From contig CM049309.1 of assembly GCA_026874595.1 (NCBI GenBank), forward strand, positions 91,412,723-91,476,722: a stretch of 64,000 nucleotides of DNA. The letters run 5' to 3'. Positions 1 to 13,000 of this stretch are shown in pieces (position 1 is the stretch's first letter; each line of letters begins with the position of its first letter). A model generated the notes under the pieces. It searched no databases and was not told the DNA's origin. It was given only the letters and a program-made list of their open reading frames with translations. A program made the position numbers and the translations under genes. Source of the stretch: Sipunculus nudus (Eukaryota; Annelida; Sipuncula; Golfingiida; Sipunculidae).

Positions 1-900
1 TGTTGAAACTAGAATGGCCTTGTGTTTGCAGCACAAAAACATATATATGTCTCCCCCCATGGGCCATCTCAAAATAATCATGAGAGGTAAAACCAGTTGT
101 TACTTCTCTGAGAATGTGACGGAAAAAATTGTTTGTGAAATTAGAAGAAAAGATATACAGAACTTAAAAGTTATGGGGTCACAATGATTCTAGATTTTGA
201 CAGATTCTGACCTTGAAGATGCAGGTCGAGGTCACCCTTTTTCAAGCTTGTCAGATAACATGGAGGATACAAAAGGTGTGTCAAATTTGAGGACTAATCT
301 TCAGTACTTTGAAAGTTATGTGGGTCACAATATTCCTAAAATTCAAAAGATATGATCTTGGAGATCAAGGTCAAGGTCACAGAACTCAATCTCTACAAGA
401 ACTCACTCAAGAAATAACTAGTGTGTAAAATTTTTGGGGAAAATATGCAAAATTCATAAGTTTAGGGTTCTTAAAAAATTTCATTCAGCTGATTTGACCT
501 TGAATATGCCAGCCAATTACGCCAGTTTTCAAACCTGTCCAAAAAATTGGTTGAAACAAGTTGTGTCAAATTTAAGAAAAATATGTGTGAAATTTCAAAA
601 GATATTATGTTAACAAAAATTTTACATTTGGCAGATTTGACCTTGAAGATCAAGTCCTTGGTCACTAGTTTTCGAACACCTCCTAGATTTTGGAAGAAGA
701 ACAGGTGTGTTAAATTTCAGGAAAAAATGCTTCAGTATTCCCAAATTTGTGACGGTCACAATAATCCTAGAATTGTGTAGATTTTACCTTGAAGGTCAAG
801 ATCAACAATACCCTAACTCTTTCAAGAATTTGGTGCAAACAACCTCTTGTGTGTTGAATCTGAGCAAAAAATATGCAATACTTCATAAGTTATAAAAGCA
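1..900. repeat. Degenerate ~145-bp tandem repeat rich in GACCTTGAA/AAGGTCAAGG
   Basis: About five diverged copies recur, each with a block like 'gtcacaat.attc.taga' followed by 'ttgaccttgaagatcaag'. Examples are near 180, 330, 480, 610 and 755. No coding potential was seen. It lies in a TAF2 intron, assuming the gene continues past position 1. Confidence 0.6.
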
Positions 901-981
901 GACAGACATTAACATATACACAAAACCATTACGGTCATATAATCACAGCTGATTTTTACAATGATCTTTGAAAGGATACAC

Positions 982-1041
982 CCACTGTTCCAAAAATGTG
1001 GTGATGTCTTTCCCTGTTACTGTAGAGATTCCCTTCAAAAA
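982..1041 (-). CDS. TAF2: TAF2 exon ([20 protein letters not shown])
   Basis: This exon is 60 nt and reads [20 protein letters not shown]. It matches FLK.I..V.GKDI......QW of TAF2. The acceptor is CTATCCCAG after a long T tract. The chosen donor is TGG|GTGTAT, which keeps phase 0 and stops at the conserved tryptophan; a later donor cannot be excluded. No further exon was recognised between here and position 1. Confidence 0.88.
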
Positions 1042-4000
1042 CTGGGATAGGTAAAAAAAAAAGTAAAATACCATATGATGTCCTGCAATATTTATACCAC
1101 ACATTGCTGAAAAGTTCAACACAAATACATTTCAAAGTCTATTAACATGACAAACCTACAATATGATAAAAATATATATGATCTGTAAGCCTCTTAAGAC
1201 TCCTTGGTGATGCCTAAACAAGTTTTCTTTGTGTATGATGACATAAAGGAAAATTTATCTTTAGCATTTTAATTCCTGTTACCCATACACGAGACCAAAC
1301 AACTAAATGTTTGAAATGGCAATGAAAAATCTTTAAATGACAGAATCATCATTGCATAAAACTGTTAATTTTCTTATCAGATGTATTCTCACCCAAGCAG
1401 TATTATAATGAAATTTTATTGAATATTAATGAGTTCATAAAGTACAAAACAATTAGAAAGTAGTGATATAGCACACAATTCAAATTATGCAGACAAGTGT
1501 CTGCCAAGTTTTATCACAATTTATTCCGTGTGCCTGGGCCTTAAAGGAATATAAGGCCAAGAGGTAATTCATTATAGTAAGTGTAATATAAAAGCTCCTG
1601 TTAAACTGCCCTAACAAATTTGCATGGGACAGGTAAAATGTACCATGTCTTTCTTGAGACCTTGTTCTTCTAATGCTTGAGATAAGTTATGAGACCACAC
1701 ACTGCACAAAATTGGACTCACAAGAATACAACTCTGCTGGTTAGGGTTTGTGAGCATCAAAATCTGCCACCCACAATGCATCAGGCTTTCTAAATACTGC
1801 AGTGGTGAAGGTATAATGTAGTGAAGAGGGTAATATATTTCATTCAAACACTGGACAAAAATTATTTCATGGCAAATTACATGAACATGATTTTTTTTGT
1901 GGGAAGGACTTTACGGGAAAAGAAATATTTTGTAAGCATGCCCATGTGAAATGTAAACAGGTGTTTCCTTGAAATGTAATAAGTTTTTATTTTAAAGTAA
2001 CTTAGTTTGACAGTTGAGACAAGTAGAACTGGCCATCCCACACTGCCTAACTGGAAGAGGTTTGTTTTGAGTAAAAACGACCCATGGCAAAGGGTGATGA
2101 GACCATAGCTGGTCCTACTGCTGTCCTGAGACTAAAGACCTGTAGGTATAACAGACTGCACATCCTCTGGTCATAAATGATAAAAAAAAAAATAACAGAA
2201 CAAGGCCTACAGGCCGAATGCGAACCTGTGCATTGAGAAACACATCACGTATAATGCTTCAATGCTGGACCATTACTTCTCATGCATATGAACAATGCAA
2301 GTACTAAACATTTTGAATAAGAAACAATTACACAAACATCACTGCTGAAATTCTGGCATGGATGCACACAACACAAAAATGATTGTAGCTGGCACCACCC
2401 GTCTCGTATACAACGAAGCTATCAGAGATATATACATATGCCCAATTTCAGACTGATATATAAAACCCCTCCTGAGAAATAAGCAGGGACACACACTGTG
2501 CAAAAATTATTGTAGGTGGCATCACCAGTCTTGCAACGAAGCTATTCCATATGTATAAATGTGCCCAATTTCAGGCTGATATTTCAAATTCCTCTGTAGA
2601 AATAAGCAGGCACTGTGCAAAATTCATTGTAGGTGGCGACACCTGTCTTGTGAACGAGAAAGTCATCATAGACACATAGACAGGTCAAAATATCAGTCCA
2701 ATACATCAAACTTACCTTGAGTCTGATGCATGGGGCTGACCAGGCTTAGGTGAGAAAGGCAGTTGCCCCGAGTGAACTGTGACAAATTTGCTGGCTCAGG
2801 CTACTGCACTGAGTGAACTCATGACCTGCACCTGGCTAGACTGAGTGAACTTTTGACCTGTTCCTGGCTGCACTGAGTGAACTCTTGACCTGTTGCCTAA
2901 TCTGATACAGTTGGCAGTCTGCAAAAGCTATAAATAGATCCAGACTGACCTTGGGCCTGTTGCCAAATCTGAAATAGTAACCACACCATTGCATAAGCTC
3001 ACAGATTGGCTCCACATGCAGCCCTCAGGGGCATGACACCCATGAGGTGATCACATGGTGCCCATGAGGTGTTCACATGTCACCCATGAGGTGATCACAT
3101 GCCTTGTGCTTGGCTGCACTGATTGAACTCTTGACCTATATCTTGCTGCACTGTATGAACTCTTGACCTGTTGCCAAATCTGAAACAGTTGGCAGTTTCT
3201 CAACCTATTGAAAGATACAGACACAATCTTGGCCGGTTGGTAAATCTGTTTACACATACTGAAAGACTTTGGCTAAAATGTTTTTTTTTCAAGCTGACGT
3301 ATTCATAAACATTTTATCAAAATATCCAGAATAATAAAAGATGCAGTCCTTTCATTGTTACAGGTCCAATAATTCTGCAAAAAATCATTCAAATAAACTT
3401 GAACAAAGGCCACCTTCAAATAATTTTTGTGCAATGTTACAGAAGTTATAATTGAAACAATAATTTTGTAGAAGAACAGTTTTACAGTCCTCAGTTTAAC
3501 ATGGACATAATAATGGCCATAAGACCAACTTAAGGTTTTCTGATATGATTGAAAGAACCATGTCCTAGGATAATTCTTTTGAAAAATTGAACGATTAAAC
3601 TTGACAGTTTCATCATAAAAATTTCAAGCTGAAAGAGGCTAAAATTATGAGGTTTTTGCCCATAAAAAATAGTTCAAATAAGGTGGCCCAACAAAATCTA
3701 CAGCTTTAAATATGAGTCATGTGACCAACATTTGCATAATACTTGGTAATCCTAGCTTCTGTCATTTCTGAGATTACTATGTCAGTATGCTTACTTGGCC
3801 AAATGACTGTTCAAATTTGTGTAACTCCACTAAAATTCATCAAATGCAAACCATTTGAACAAACTTGAGAGGGCTTGCCTCTGGGATCATTTCTGTAAAA
3901 TATTGAACACTTTGGCTGGACCGTTTACAAGAAGAAGACTTTTAACAGTTTTCAGCTTTTTCCCTATAAAATCTAAGTAAATGCAGATAGCAAAAAAAAT

Positions 4001-7000
4001 AAGCTGAATCCCACAACATTTGATATGTGACAGATTATTGCATAAAATCTGGGGACGGTAGCTCCTGCTATTCCTGAGAAATTATGGGTTAATGTACAGA
4101 TGACCAATGACCCCCGTACAAAAAAAGGTCAATACAGGTGGCGCCACCAATACATGAATTTCATATATGACTCATGTGACCAACAAAGGTTTTTTTTTAA
4201 AAATCTAAGAAAATGCAGTTTTTCAGATGGCTAATTTCATGATGCTAGCTCCAGTCGTTTTCGAAATAGTATGGGTTAAAGTAAAGACGACAGAGGCCCC
4301 GACACCATCGCATTAGCTCACAGGTTCGCTAAAAATTACTACAGATGCATAATGAATGCAAAATTATAATACAGATACATCTCACTGATGGCAAAATCTT
4401 AAATTAAGTTGAGTATGGATACTAATTATTCATAATCCAGGTACAGCCGTCTTTATATACCCATAGAGAGCTGTATACCTGTGATTGTAAACATTGCCTG
4501 GCATGAGGAATATCTAAAATCATAAATCTTCATTTTTCAAAAGCTTTTAAAAATCATTCTTGTCAATATTAACCACAGACAACCTGAAATCTAAATGTCT
4601 AGAGGCATGATGTAACAGATGCTGATAAACTGGTGCCATGCTAGAGGTATCTGCTTCACACAGCTAACATATATGGTAAAATGACTCAATTCAATCTTTA
4701 TAATTCAGCCAATATTCATACTTTGAAGCCATAAAAGACAATTATTATAAGAATTATTCAGGGGATTTTTCTTGTAAAATATTAAACAAATTGGCCTCAG
4801 TGGCGTCAGACAAAAAACGTTTTGCAGGTTTATAACTTATGTGGGAAAATACAGCAAAATGGCTAAGTTAAGCTTCCCATAACTCAGCCAAAAATCACTG
4901 AACCAAAACCATTTGAACAAACTTTAATTATCAACATCTAAGGATAATTGATGTGTGAGATTTAAGAATTTGGCCCAGTGGTTTTTGAGAAGATCTTTGT
5001 AGCCACCGAGCTAAAATGGGCTGTTATGGCATATGACTAAATTCAGCTTCCCAAAACTCAAACAAAAGTCAGTGAACTGAGACCATTTGAACAAATTTCA
5101 GAAAGCACTACCCTAAGATCATTTCTGTGCGATATTAAACAATTTAGCTATATGGTTTCAGAGAAGAAGTTTTTTGAAGCCATTAGTATGATATGGGCAC
5201 TGATGACCCCCGTACAAAAAGGCTGATGCAGGTGGCGCCACCAATACCTCAATATCAGATATGACATATGTGACATACATTGGTGTAAAATTGGTGATTA
5301 TAGCTCTTGCCGTTTCTGAGATTTTAATTTTAGTGTGCTTTTTTGGACAGATGACTAAGTTCAACCTGCTGTAACTCGGCAAAAAATCTCCAAACTGGAA
5401 CCATTCGAACAAACTTAAGAAAGATTGTTCCAGGGTTCATTTCTGTGAAATATTAGACAATTTGGCTGGACAGTTTAGGAGGAGAAGATTTTTTAAAGCT
5501 TTTTTTGCTTTTTCCCTATAAAATCTAAGAAAAAACAGTTAGAAAAAAAATAAACAAAATCCGATAGAGTTTTTCAGATGACTGATTATTTGCAAAAAAT
5601 TTGGTGATGCTAGCTTCTGCCGTTTTTGAGATAGCTATGCTTAATGTACAGACAACGCACAACAGACGACGGACGACGCTGCACCATCGCATAAGCTCAC
5701 AGGTTCGCTAAAAAGTGTGTCTTAATAGGAATATAAGGGAATAAGCTACCTATGGCTATTTATATTATAAGAACATACTGAGAATTAGATTTTATTGGAC
5801 TGAATTTCATTAAATATGTCAATAATAAAAACATTGATATACTCACAGAGCTGGTAGAGATAAGCATGTTAGACCACGTGTTGGACGTGAAACGCTGAGC
5901 TGCCGCATTCACTGCCAGTGCCAACAACTTATTCAGACCCTGTATCAACACATCAACATATACAATGCACATTACAAGAAACACACATATATAAATTGAC
6001 TGTATAAATATATCATGCAATAAATAAAATACAGCCTGTAATAAAAAATGTCTTGAGTGGATGATTTTCCTTTACTGCGTAACATTTCTTTTATTATTCT
6101 CTAAGAATCATTTTTATCAGAAAAACTTTATAAACTAGAATACGGGTAGTCGACAAGCGACTACGTGTATCCGCCAAAATCAGAGAAGGACGGGTGAAGT
6201 AAGACATTGATTGAGTGGCAAGGGGATATAGAGTTACGTGTTAAATATTAGAATGGATCTCTGCCACATAAACATGATTGTAGGTGGCACCACCTGTTAT
6301 TTGAACGAGAAACTATCCAAGGGCTACATTTGTGTAAAATTTTTTTCCTGATTGGTCAAACGGTTCCCGAGATATGAGCTTGGATGTCTGCAGCATAAAC
6401 GTGAATGTAGGTGGCGCCACCTGTCATAAAATCAAGAAAGCTATCTAGGATGTATACACATGCCGAATTTTAGGTGAATTAGTCGAACCACTGCAGAGAT
6501 ATGAGTGATTTTAACCCCAGGCAGATTAACAAATGGACACTGTGCAGCATGGTTGCAGGTGGCGCCACCTTTTGTTGTGTATGTTATAAAGCTATCCCAG
6601 GGCTACATTTGTGTAAAAAAATTTTCCAGATCGGTCAAACGGTTCCTGAGATATATGGATTTATGTGTGGAGTGTTAACGTGAATGTAGGTGGCGCCACC
6701 TGTCATTAAATCAAGAAAGCTATCTAGGATGTATATGCATGCTGATTTTTAGGTGAATTAGTCAAACCACTGCAGAGATATGAGTGATTTTAACCCCAAT
6801 CAGATGAACAAATGGACACTGTGCAAACATGGTTGCAGGTGGCGCCACCTTTTGTTGTGTATGTAATAAAGCTATCCCAGGGCTACATTTGTGTAAAATT
6901 TTTTTCCGGATCGGTCAAACGGTTCCCGAGAAATATGGGATTATGTGTGGAGCGTTAACGTGAATGTAGGTGGCGCCACCTGTCACAAAATCGAGAAAGC

Positions 7001-10000
7001 TATCTAGGATGTATATGCATGCCGAATTTTAGGTGAATTAGTCAAACCACTGCAGAGATATGAGTGATTTTAACCCCAGGCAGATGAACAGATGGACACT
7101 GTGCAAACATGGTTGCAGGTGGCGCCACCTTTTGTTGTGTATGTTATAAAGCTATCCCAGGGCTACATTTGTGTAAAATTTTTTTCCGGATCGGTCAAAT
7201 GGTTCCCGAGATATATGGGATTATGTGTGGAGCGTTAACGTGAATGTAGGTGGCGCCACCTGTCACAAAATCGAGAAAGCTATCTAGGATGTATATGCAT
7301 GCCGAATTTTAGGTGAATTAGTCAAATCACTGCAGAGATATGAGTGATTTTAACCCCAGGCAGATGAACAGATGGACACTGTGCAAACATGGTTGCAGGT
7401 GGCGCCACCTTTTGTTGTGTATGTTATAAAGCTTTCCCAGGGCTACATTTGTGTAAAATTTTTTTCCGGATCGGTCAAACGGTTCCCGAGATATATGGGT
7501 TTATGTGTGGAAACAGACGCACAAACGGACGCTGGGCAGAGACGAAAGGTCAGAGGTCAAGGTCACTTGGTTAGGCACCAATTCACATGTGACCCGATAA
7601 TTTGTGTAAGTTTCGGAAAAATCTGTCCAGTAGTCTCAGAGGAGTTCTCCGGAAACGAACGCGGCGGCGGCGGCGGCGGAACCCGGTCAAAAACATAGTA
7701 TCCGCAAAACTTCGTTTTGGCGGATACAATAAAAAAAGGTAAAGGTTTGATCATATATGATGAAAAATGTCATAATTATCTGACTTTACACTAGGTTTCC
7801 TACTCTTTCAGGCCTGTTTGTTCTTGTAGCTTTTCTTAGCCAGCTAGGGAACTACAACAGAAGCAACCACAATTTGCCTGTCCTGATTACCAGTACCCAT
7901 CAGTTTTAGGTGGAGAGAGCATGCAGTTGTGCTAAAGATTTTGGCTAGGAGTCTTAGCATTGAAGGCAGTCAGAGTAGGACATGTGCCTTAAGTCCAGTG
8001 TCCAGACCATTATGCAAAAACCTTCCACATCAAATCAAAATACTACACTGGTATAACAGCAGCTCCCACATAAAGACTGAGTCTTCGTCACATCTTGAGC
8101 CTGCAGCAAAAACTATCAATTTTGCAAGGATGTGGGCAAAATGGGAATTCTGTGAAATCTGCTTCAGATACCTGGTATAAATACCTGACACTGTCTTCTG
8201 TGTCACTTAATGTGCTTACTGAACAGCAGTAATAAAAAAGTTGAAGCATAAAACATTATTTTTAGGGTCAATTTTGGCAGTACATTTTTTTAAAATTTAC
8301 CAATGCTGCCATTCTTTATCTTACCAAACACAACAAATGGGTCAAATTCTTAAAAAGCATATGAAAGTAAAATGTAGTGTCAAAACATGTTTTAATCATG
8401 TGATCTCATCACCTCTGCTTTTAACAGAGCTTCTCTCTGAATAAGTCTTCCCTAAAAAATTACCATTAGAGAATCATTCTCTGTATAACCTTGACATGTG
8501 ATACTGATGACACGGAGGATTATCAGCTGTATGAATGACTCTGATCTACAACATTCCTAACTTTGACCTTGAGAATAACTCACTGTAAGACTGACTTTGA
8601 CCACTGATGTAACAAACTTCATAGGTAATCTCCTGTATGAATGACACTGATGTACAACATTCCTAACTTTGACCTTGAGAATAACTCACTGTGAAACTGA
8701 CTTTGACCACTAATGTAACAAACTAAACAGGTAATCTGAGGCATTATTGAAGTCGACCTTGACCTTGACATCTTACCTGTAGGAGGAGTTCCCTGCCGAG
8801 TCTGAGCTCAAGCATTCTGATGATTAGCTGGGCTTTCTTTGAGTACACCTTGGCATACTTGTGTGATATGGTGTGAGGATGCCGCGTGGGAAAATACATG
8901 AAGTTTTCCTTCATCTGGGACGGGTCTAACACAACCCCTCCTACTTCAGCCTCGTACCTTTCTACCTCCCGCATCGTCTGAAAGGACAACAAGGTTTATT
9001 TGAGATGGGTCTTTCACAACGCCTCCTACTTCAGCCTCGTACCTTTCTACCTCCCGCATCGTCTGAAAGGACAACAAGGTTTATTTGAGATGGGTCTTTC
9101 ACAATGGCTCCTACTTCAGCCTCGTACCTTTCTACCTCCCACATCGTCTGAAAGGACAACAAGGTTTATTTGAGATGGGTCTTTCACAAAGCCTCCTACT
9201 TCAGCCTCGTACCTTTCTACCTCCCGCATCGTCTGAAAGGACAACAAGGTTTATTTGAGATGGGTCTTTCACAACGCCTCCTACTTCAGCCTCGTACCTT
9301 TCTACCTCCCACATCGTCTGAAAGGACAACAAGGTTTATTTGAGATGGGTCTTTCACAATGGCTCCTACTTCAGCCTCGTACCTTTCTACCTCCCGCATC
9401 GTCTGAAAGGACAACAAGGTTTATTTGAGATGGGTCTTTCACAATGGCTCCTACTTCAGCCTCGTACCTTTCTACCTCCCCCATCGTCTGAAAGGACAAC
9501 AAGGTTTATTTGAGATGGGTCTTTCACAACGCCTCCTACTTCAGCCTCGTACCTTTCTACCTCCCACATCCTCTGAAAGGACAACAAGGTTTATTTGAGA
9601 TGGGTCTTTCACAATGGCTCCTACTTCAGCCTCGTACCTTTCTACCTCCCACATCCTCTGAAAGGACAACAAGGTTTATTTGAGATGGGTCTTTCACAAT
9701 GGCTCCTACTTCAGCCTCGTACCTTTCTACCTCCCGCATCGTCTGAAAGGACAACAAGGTTTATTTGAGATGGGTCTTTCACAATGGCTCCTACTTCAGC
9801 CTCGTACCTTTCTACCTCCCACATCGTCTGAAAGGACAACAAGGTTTATTTGAGATGGGTCTTTCACAAAGCCTCCTACTTCAGCCTCGTACCTTTCTAC
9901 CTCCCGCATCGTCTGAAAGGACAACAAGGTTTATTTGAGATGGGTCTTTCACAACGCCTCCTACTTCAGCCTCGTACCTTTCTACCTCCCGCATCGTCTG

Positions 10001-13000
10001 AAAGGACAACAAGGTTTATTTGAGATGGGTCTTTCACAATGGCTCCTACTTCAGCCTCGTACCTTTCTACCTCCCACATCGTCTGAAAGGACAACAAGGT
10101 TTATTTGAGATGGGTCTTTCACAAAGCCTCCTACTTCAGCCTCGTACCTTTCTACCTCCCGCATCGTCTGAAAGGACAACAAGGTTTATTTGAGATGGGT
10201 CTTTCACAACGCCTCCTACTTCAGCCTCGTACCTTTCTACCTCCCACATCGTCTGAAAGGACAACAAGGTTTATTTGAGATGGGTCTTTCACAATGGCTC
10301 CTACTTCAGCCTCGTACCTTTCTACCTCCCGCATCGTCTGAAAGGACAACAAGGTTTATTTGAGATGGGTCTTTCACAATGGCTCCTACTTCAGCCTCGT
10401 ACCTTTCTACCTCCCACATCGTCTGAAAGGACAACAAGGTTTATTTGAGATGGGTCTTTCACAAAGCCTCCTACTTCAGCCTCGTACCTTTCTACCTCCC
10501 GCATCGTCTGAAAGGACAACAAGGTTTATTTGAGATGGGTCTTTCACAACGCCTCCTACTTCAGCCTCGTACCTTTCTACCTCCCCCATCGTCTGAAAGG
10601 ACAACAAGGTTTATTTGAGATGGGTCTTTCACAATGGCTCCTACTTCAGCCTCGTACCTTTCTACCTCCCGCATCGTCTGAAAGGACAACAAGGTTTATT
10701 TGAGATGGGTCTTTCACAATGGCTCCTACTTCAGCCTCGTACCTTTCTACCTCCCACATCGTCTGAAAGGACAACAAGGTTTATTTGAGATGGGTCTTTC
10801 ACAACGCCTCCTACTTCAGCCTCGTACCTTTCTACCTCCCACATCCTCTGAAAGGACAACAAGGTTTATTTGAGATGGGTCTTTCACAATGGCTCCTACT
10901 TCAGCCTCGTACCTTTCTACCTCCCGCATCGTCTGAAAGGACAACAAGGTTTATTTGAGATGGGTCTTTCACAATGGCTCCTACTTCAGCCTCGTACCTT
11001 TCTACCTCCCACATCGTCTGAAAGGACAACAAGGTTTATTTGAGATGGGTCTTTCACAAAGCCTCCTACTTCAGCCTCGTACCTTTCTACCTCCCGCATC
11101 GTCTGAAAGGACAACAAGGTTTATTTGAGATGGGTCTTTCACAACGCCTCCTACTTCAGCCTCGTACCTTTCTACCTCCCACATCGTCTGAAAGGACAAC
11201 AAGGTTTATTTGAGATGGGTCTTTCACAATGGCTCCTACTTCAGCCTCGTACCTTTCTACCTCCCGCATCGTCTGAAAGGACAACAAGGTTTATTTGAGA
11301 TGGGTCTTTCACAATGGCTCCTACTTCAGCCTCGTACCTTTCTACCTCCCGCATCGTCTGAAAGGACAACAAGGTTTATTTGAGATGGGTCTTTCACAAT
11401 GGCTCATACCTCATTCTTGTACCGTTCTACCTCCAGCTTAGTCTGAAAGGACAACAAATATTATTTTACACCATCATTATACTAATGAATCTAAAATATA
11501 TAAGGTTTATTCTCCTGTTGTATTTCAACATACCTATTTGATGTTACATAGTGGATTATTTCAAATTTTAAATGTATGTAACTGTGAGTTTTCTAATTTT
11601 TGGTTGCTTTTTTGTGTTGATGATCTGATGGGTCATGATCTAAGAACTGAATAAACTGACTTGCATTTACAACATTTACTGCAAGCACATATAAAAATAT
11701 TAAAGTTGTGTCTAACTAGTGGTTAAGCCATTATTTCAACACAAGACCTGTGACACTTAGGGTGCAGGGATGTGACATGGTGTACTCTTAGGACAGTGCC
11801 CAGCCAGAATCTAGGGGCCATGGATCAACCCTTTTTTGACCATGCTTAAATCCTCAAATTATAGTCGAATGCTCAGTTTATGAAAACATCTGTCCTGTCT
11901 GGAATGTTCAGATCAATACTAACCTTGGCTATAAAATGCCTGTACTTGTTGTTGCCGAATGCTCTCCTGCTGTATAATCCAGTCAGGTAGCCTGCTATAC
12001 CTTTAGGAAGCCAAGCATCACACCTGTAACACAGGTAAGTTATCAAAGTTATCACTGATGAAAAGTGGTATACTTTCTGTATTCTTTTATTGAAGAAATC
12101 ATAACATTATACACAGGATCAAATGTGACTGTTAACATATTTTCTTACCATTTTTATGCTCATTTTACTGGCCAATCACTTCACCCATACATAATCCTTC
12201 CTGTTCACTAGAGCTCATGATTATTCAAGATGTGGTGAGCTTAGATGAAGTAAAACCACCATAAGACCTTAGCAGTAATTGCTTTTCAATCAACAAAATG
12301 CTATCAAAGATATATATTAAATATGCCAATCAACCATTAACCCTCAGGTATTTTTCATTGTTTTTTATTCTGAAAGATTATTTACTAACTGAGGCAATCT
12401 AAAACACAAAAGTCCCTTCCATTGAATAATGCAATATTTTAATTTTACTAACCATGAATTCATTGATATAAAACAACCAAAGAACTGCTGTGCAATTGCC
12501 GAGGCCATAACTGTCCTGGAGGCTGGTACCTGGTCTATGATGCGATTGGTAAACAGCAGATTAGTGCTGAAAATAAATGTTAAGCATCATAAGCATCATT
12601 AATGAATGTGATCACAGGAATAAGTACAAACAATATAGTTTTATAATTTTAAACTAAGGACCCATGAGTCTCGATGCTCAGCTAAATTTGATTGTAAGGA
12701 TAAATATGAGATTTTTTCAAAATGTGATTCTGAAGACCTAACCAATGTTCTTGCACACAACACAAAAATGATTAATTATATAAATCTTATCTGCCCCAAA
12801 TCAAACTGCATGATATATACAATAACTTTCCTTTTCATATCATTGTTGACGGTACAATGGTCAACGGACAACGGACAATGCCACACCATCGCATAAGCTC
12901 ACAGGTTAGCTTAAAATATGTGGTGCCACCAGTCTTCAGGAACTGAAGAAACTAATTATGATCAATAAATGCATCACTAGATAACATCACATCTAAATAC

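Noticed and set aside
8978-11450. CRISPR-like array
   Set aside because: Units are contiguous 85-bp tandem repeats without variable spacers, in an animal gene intron.
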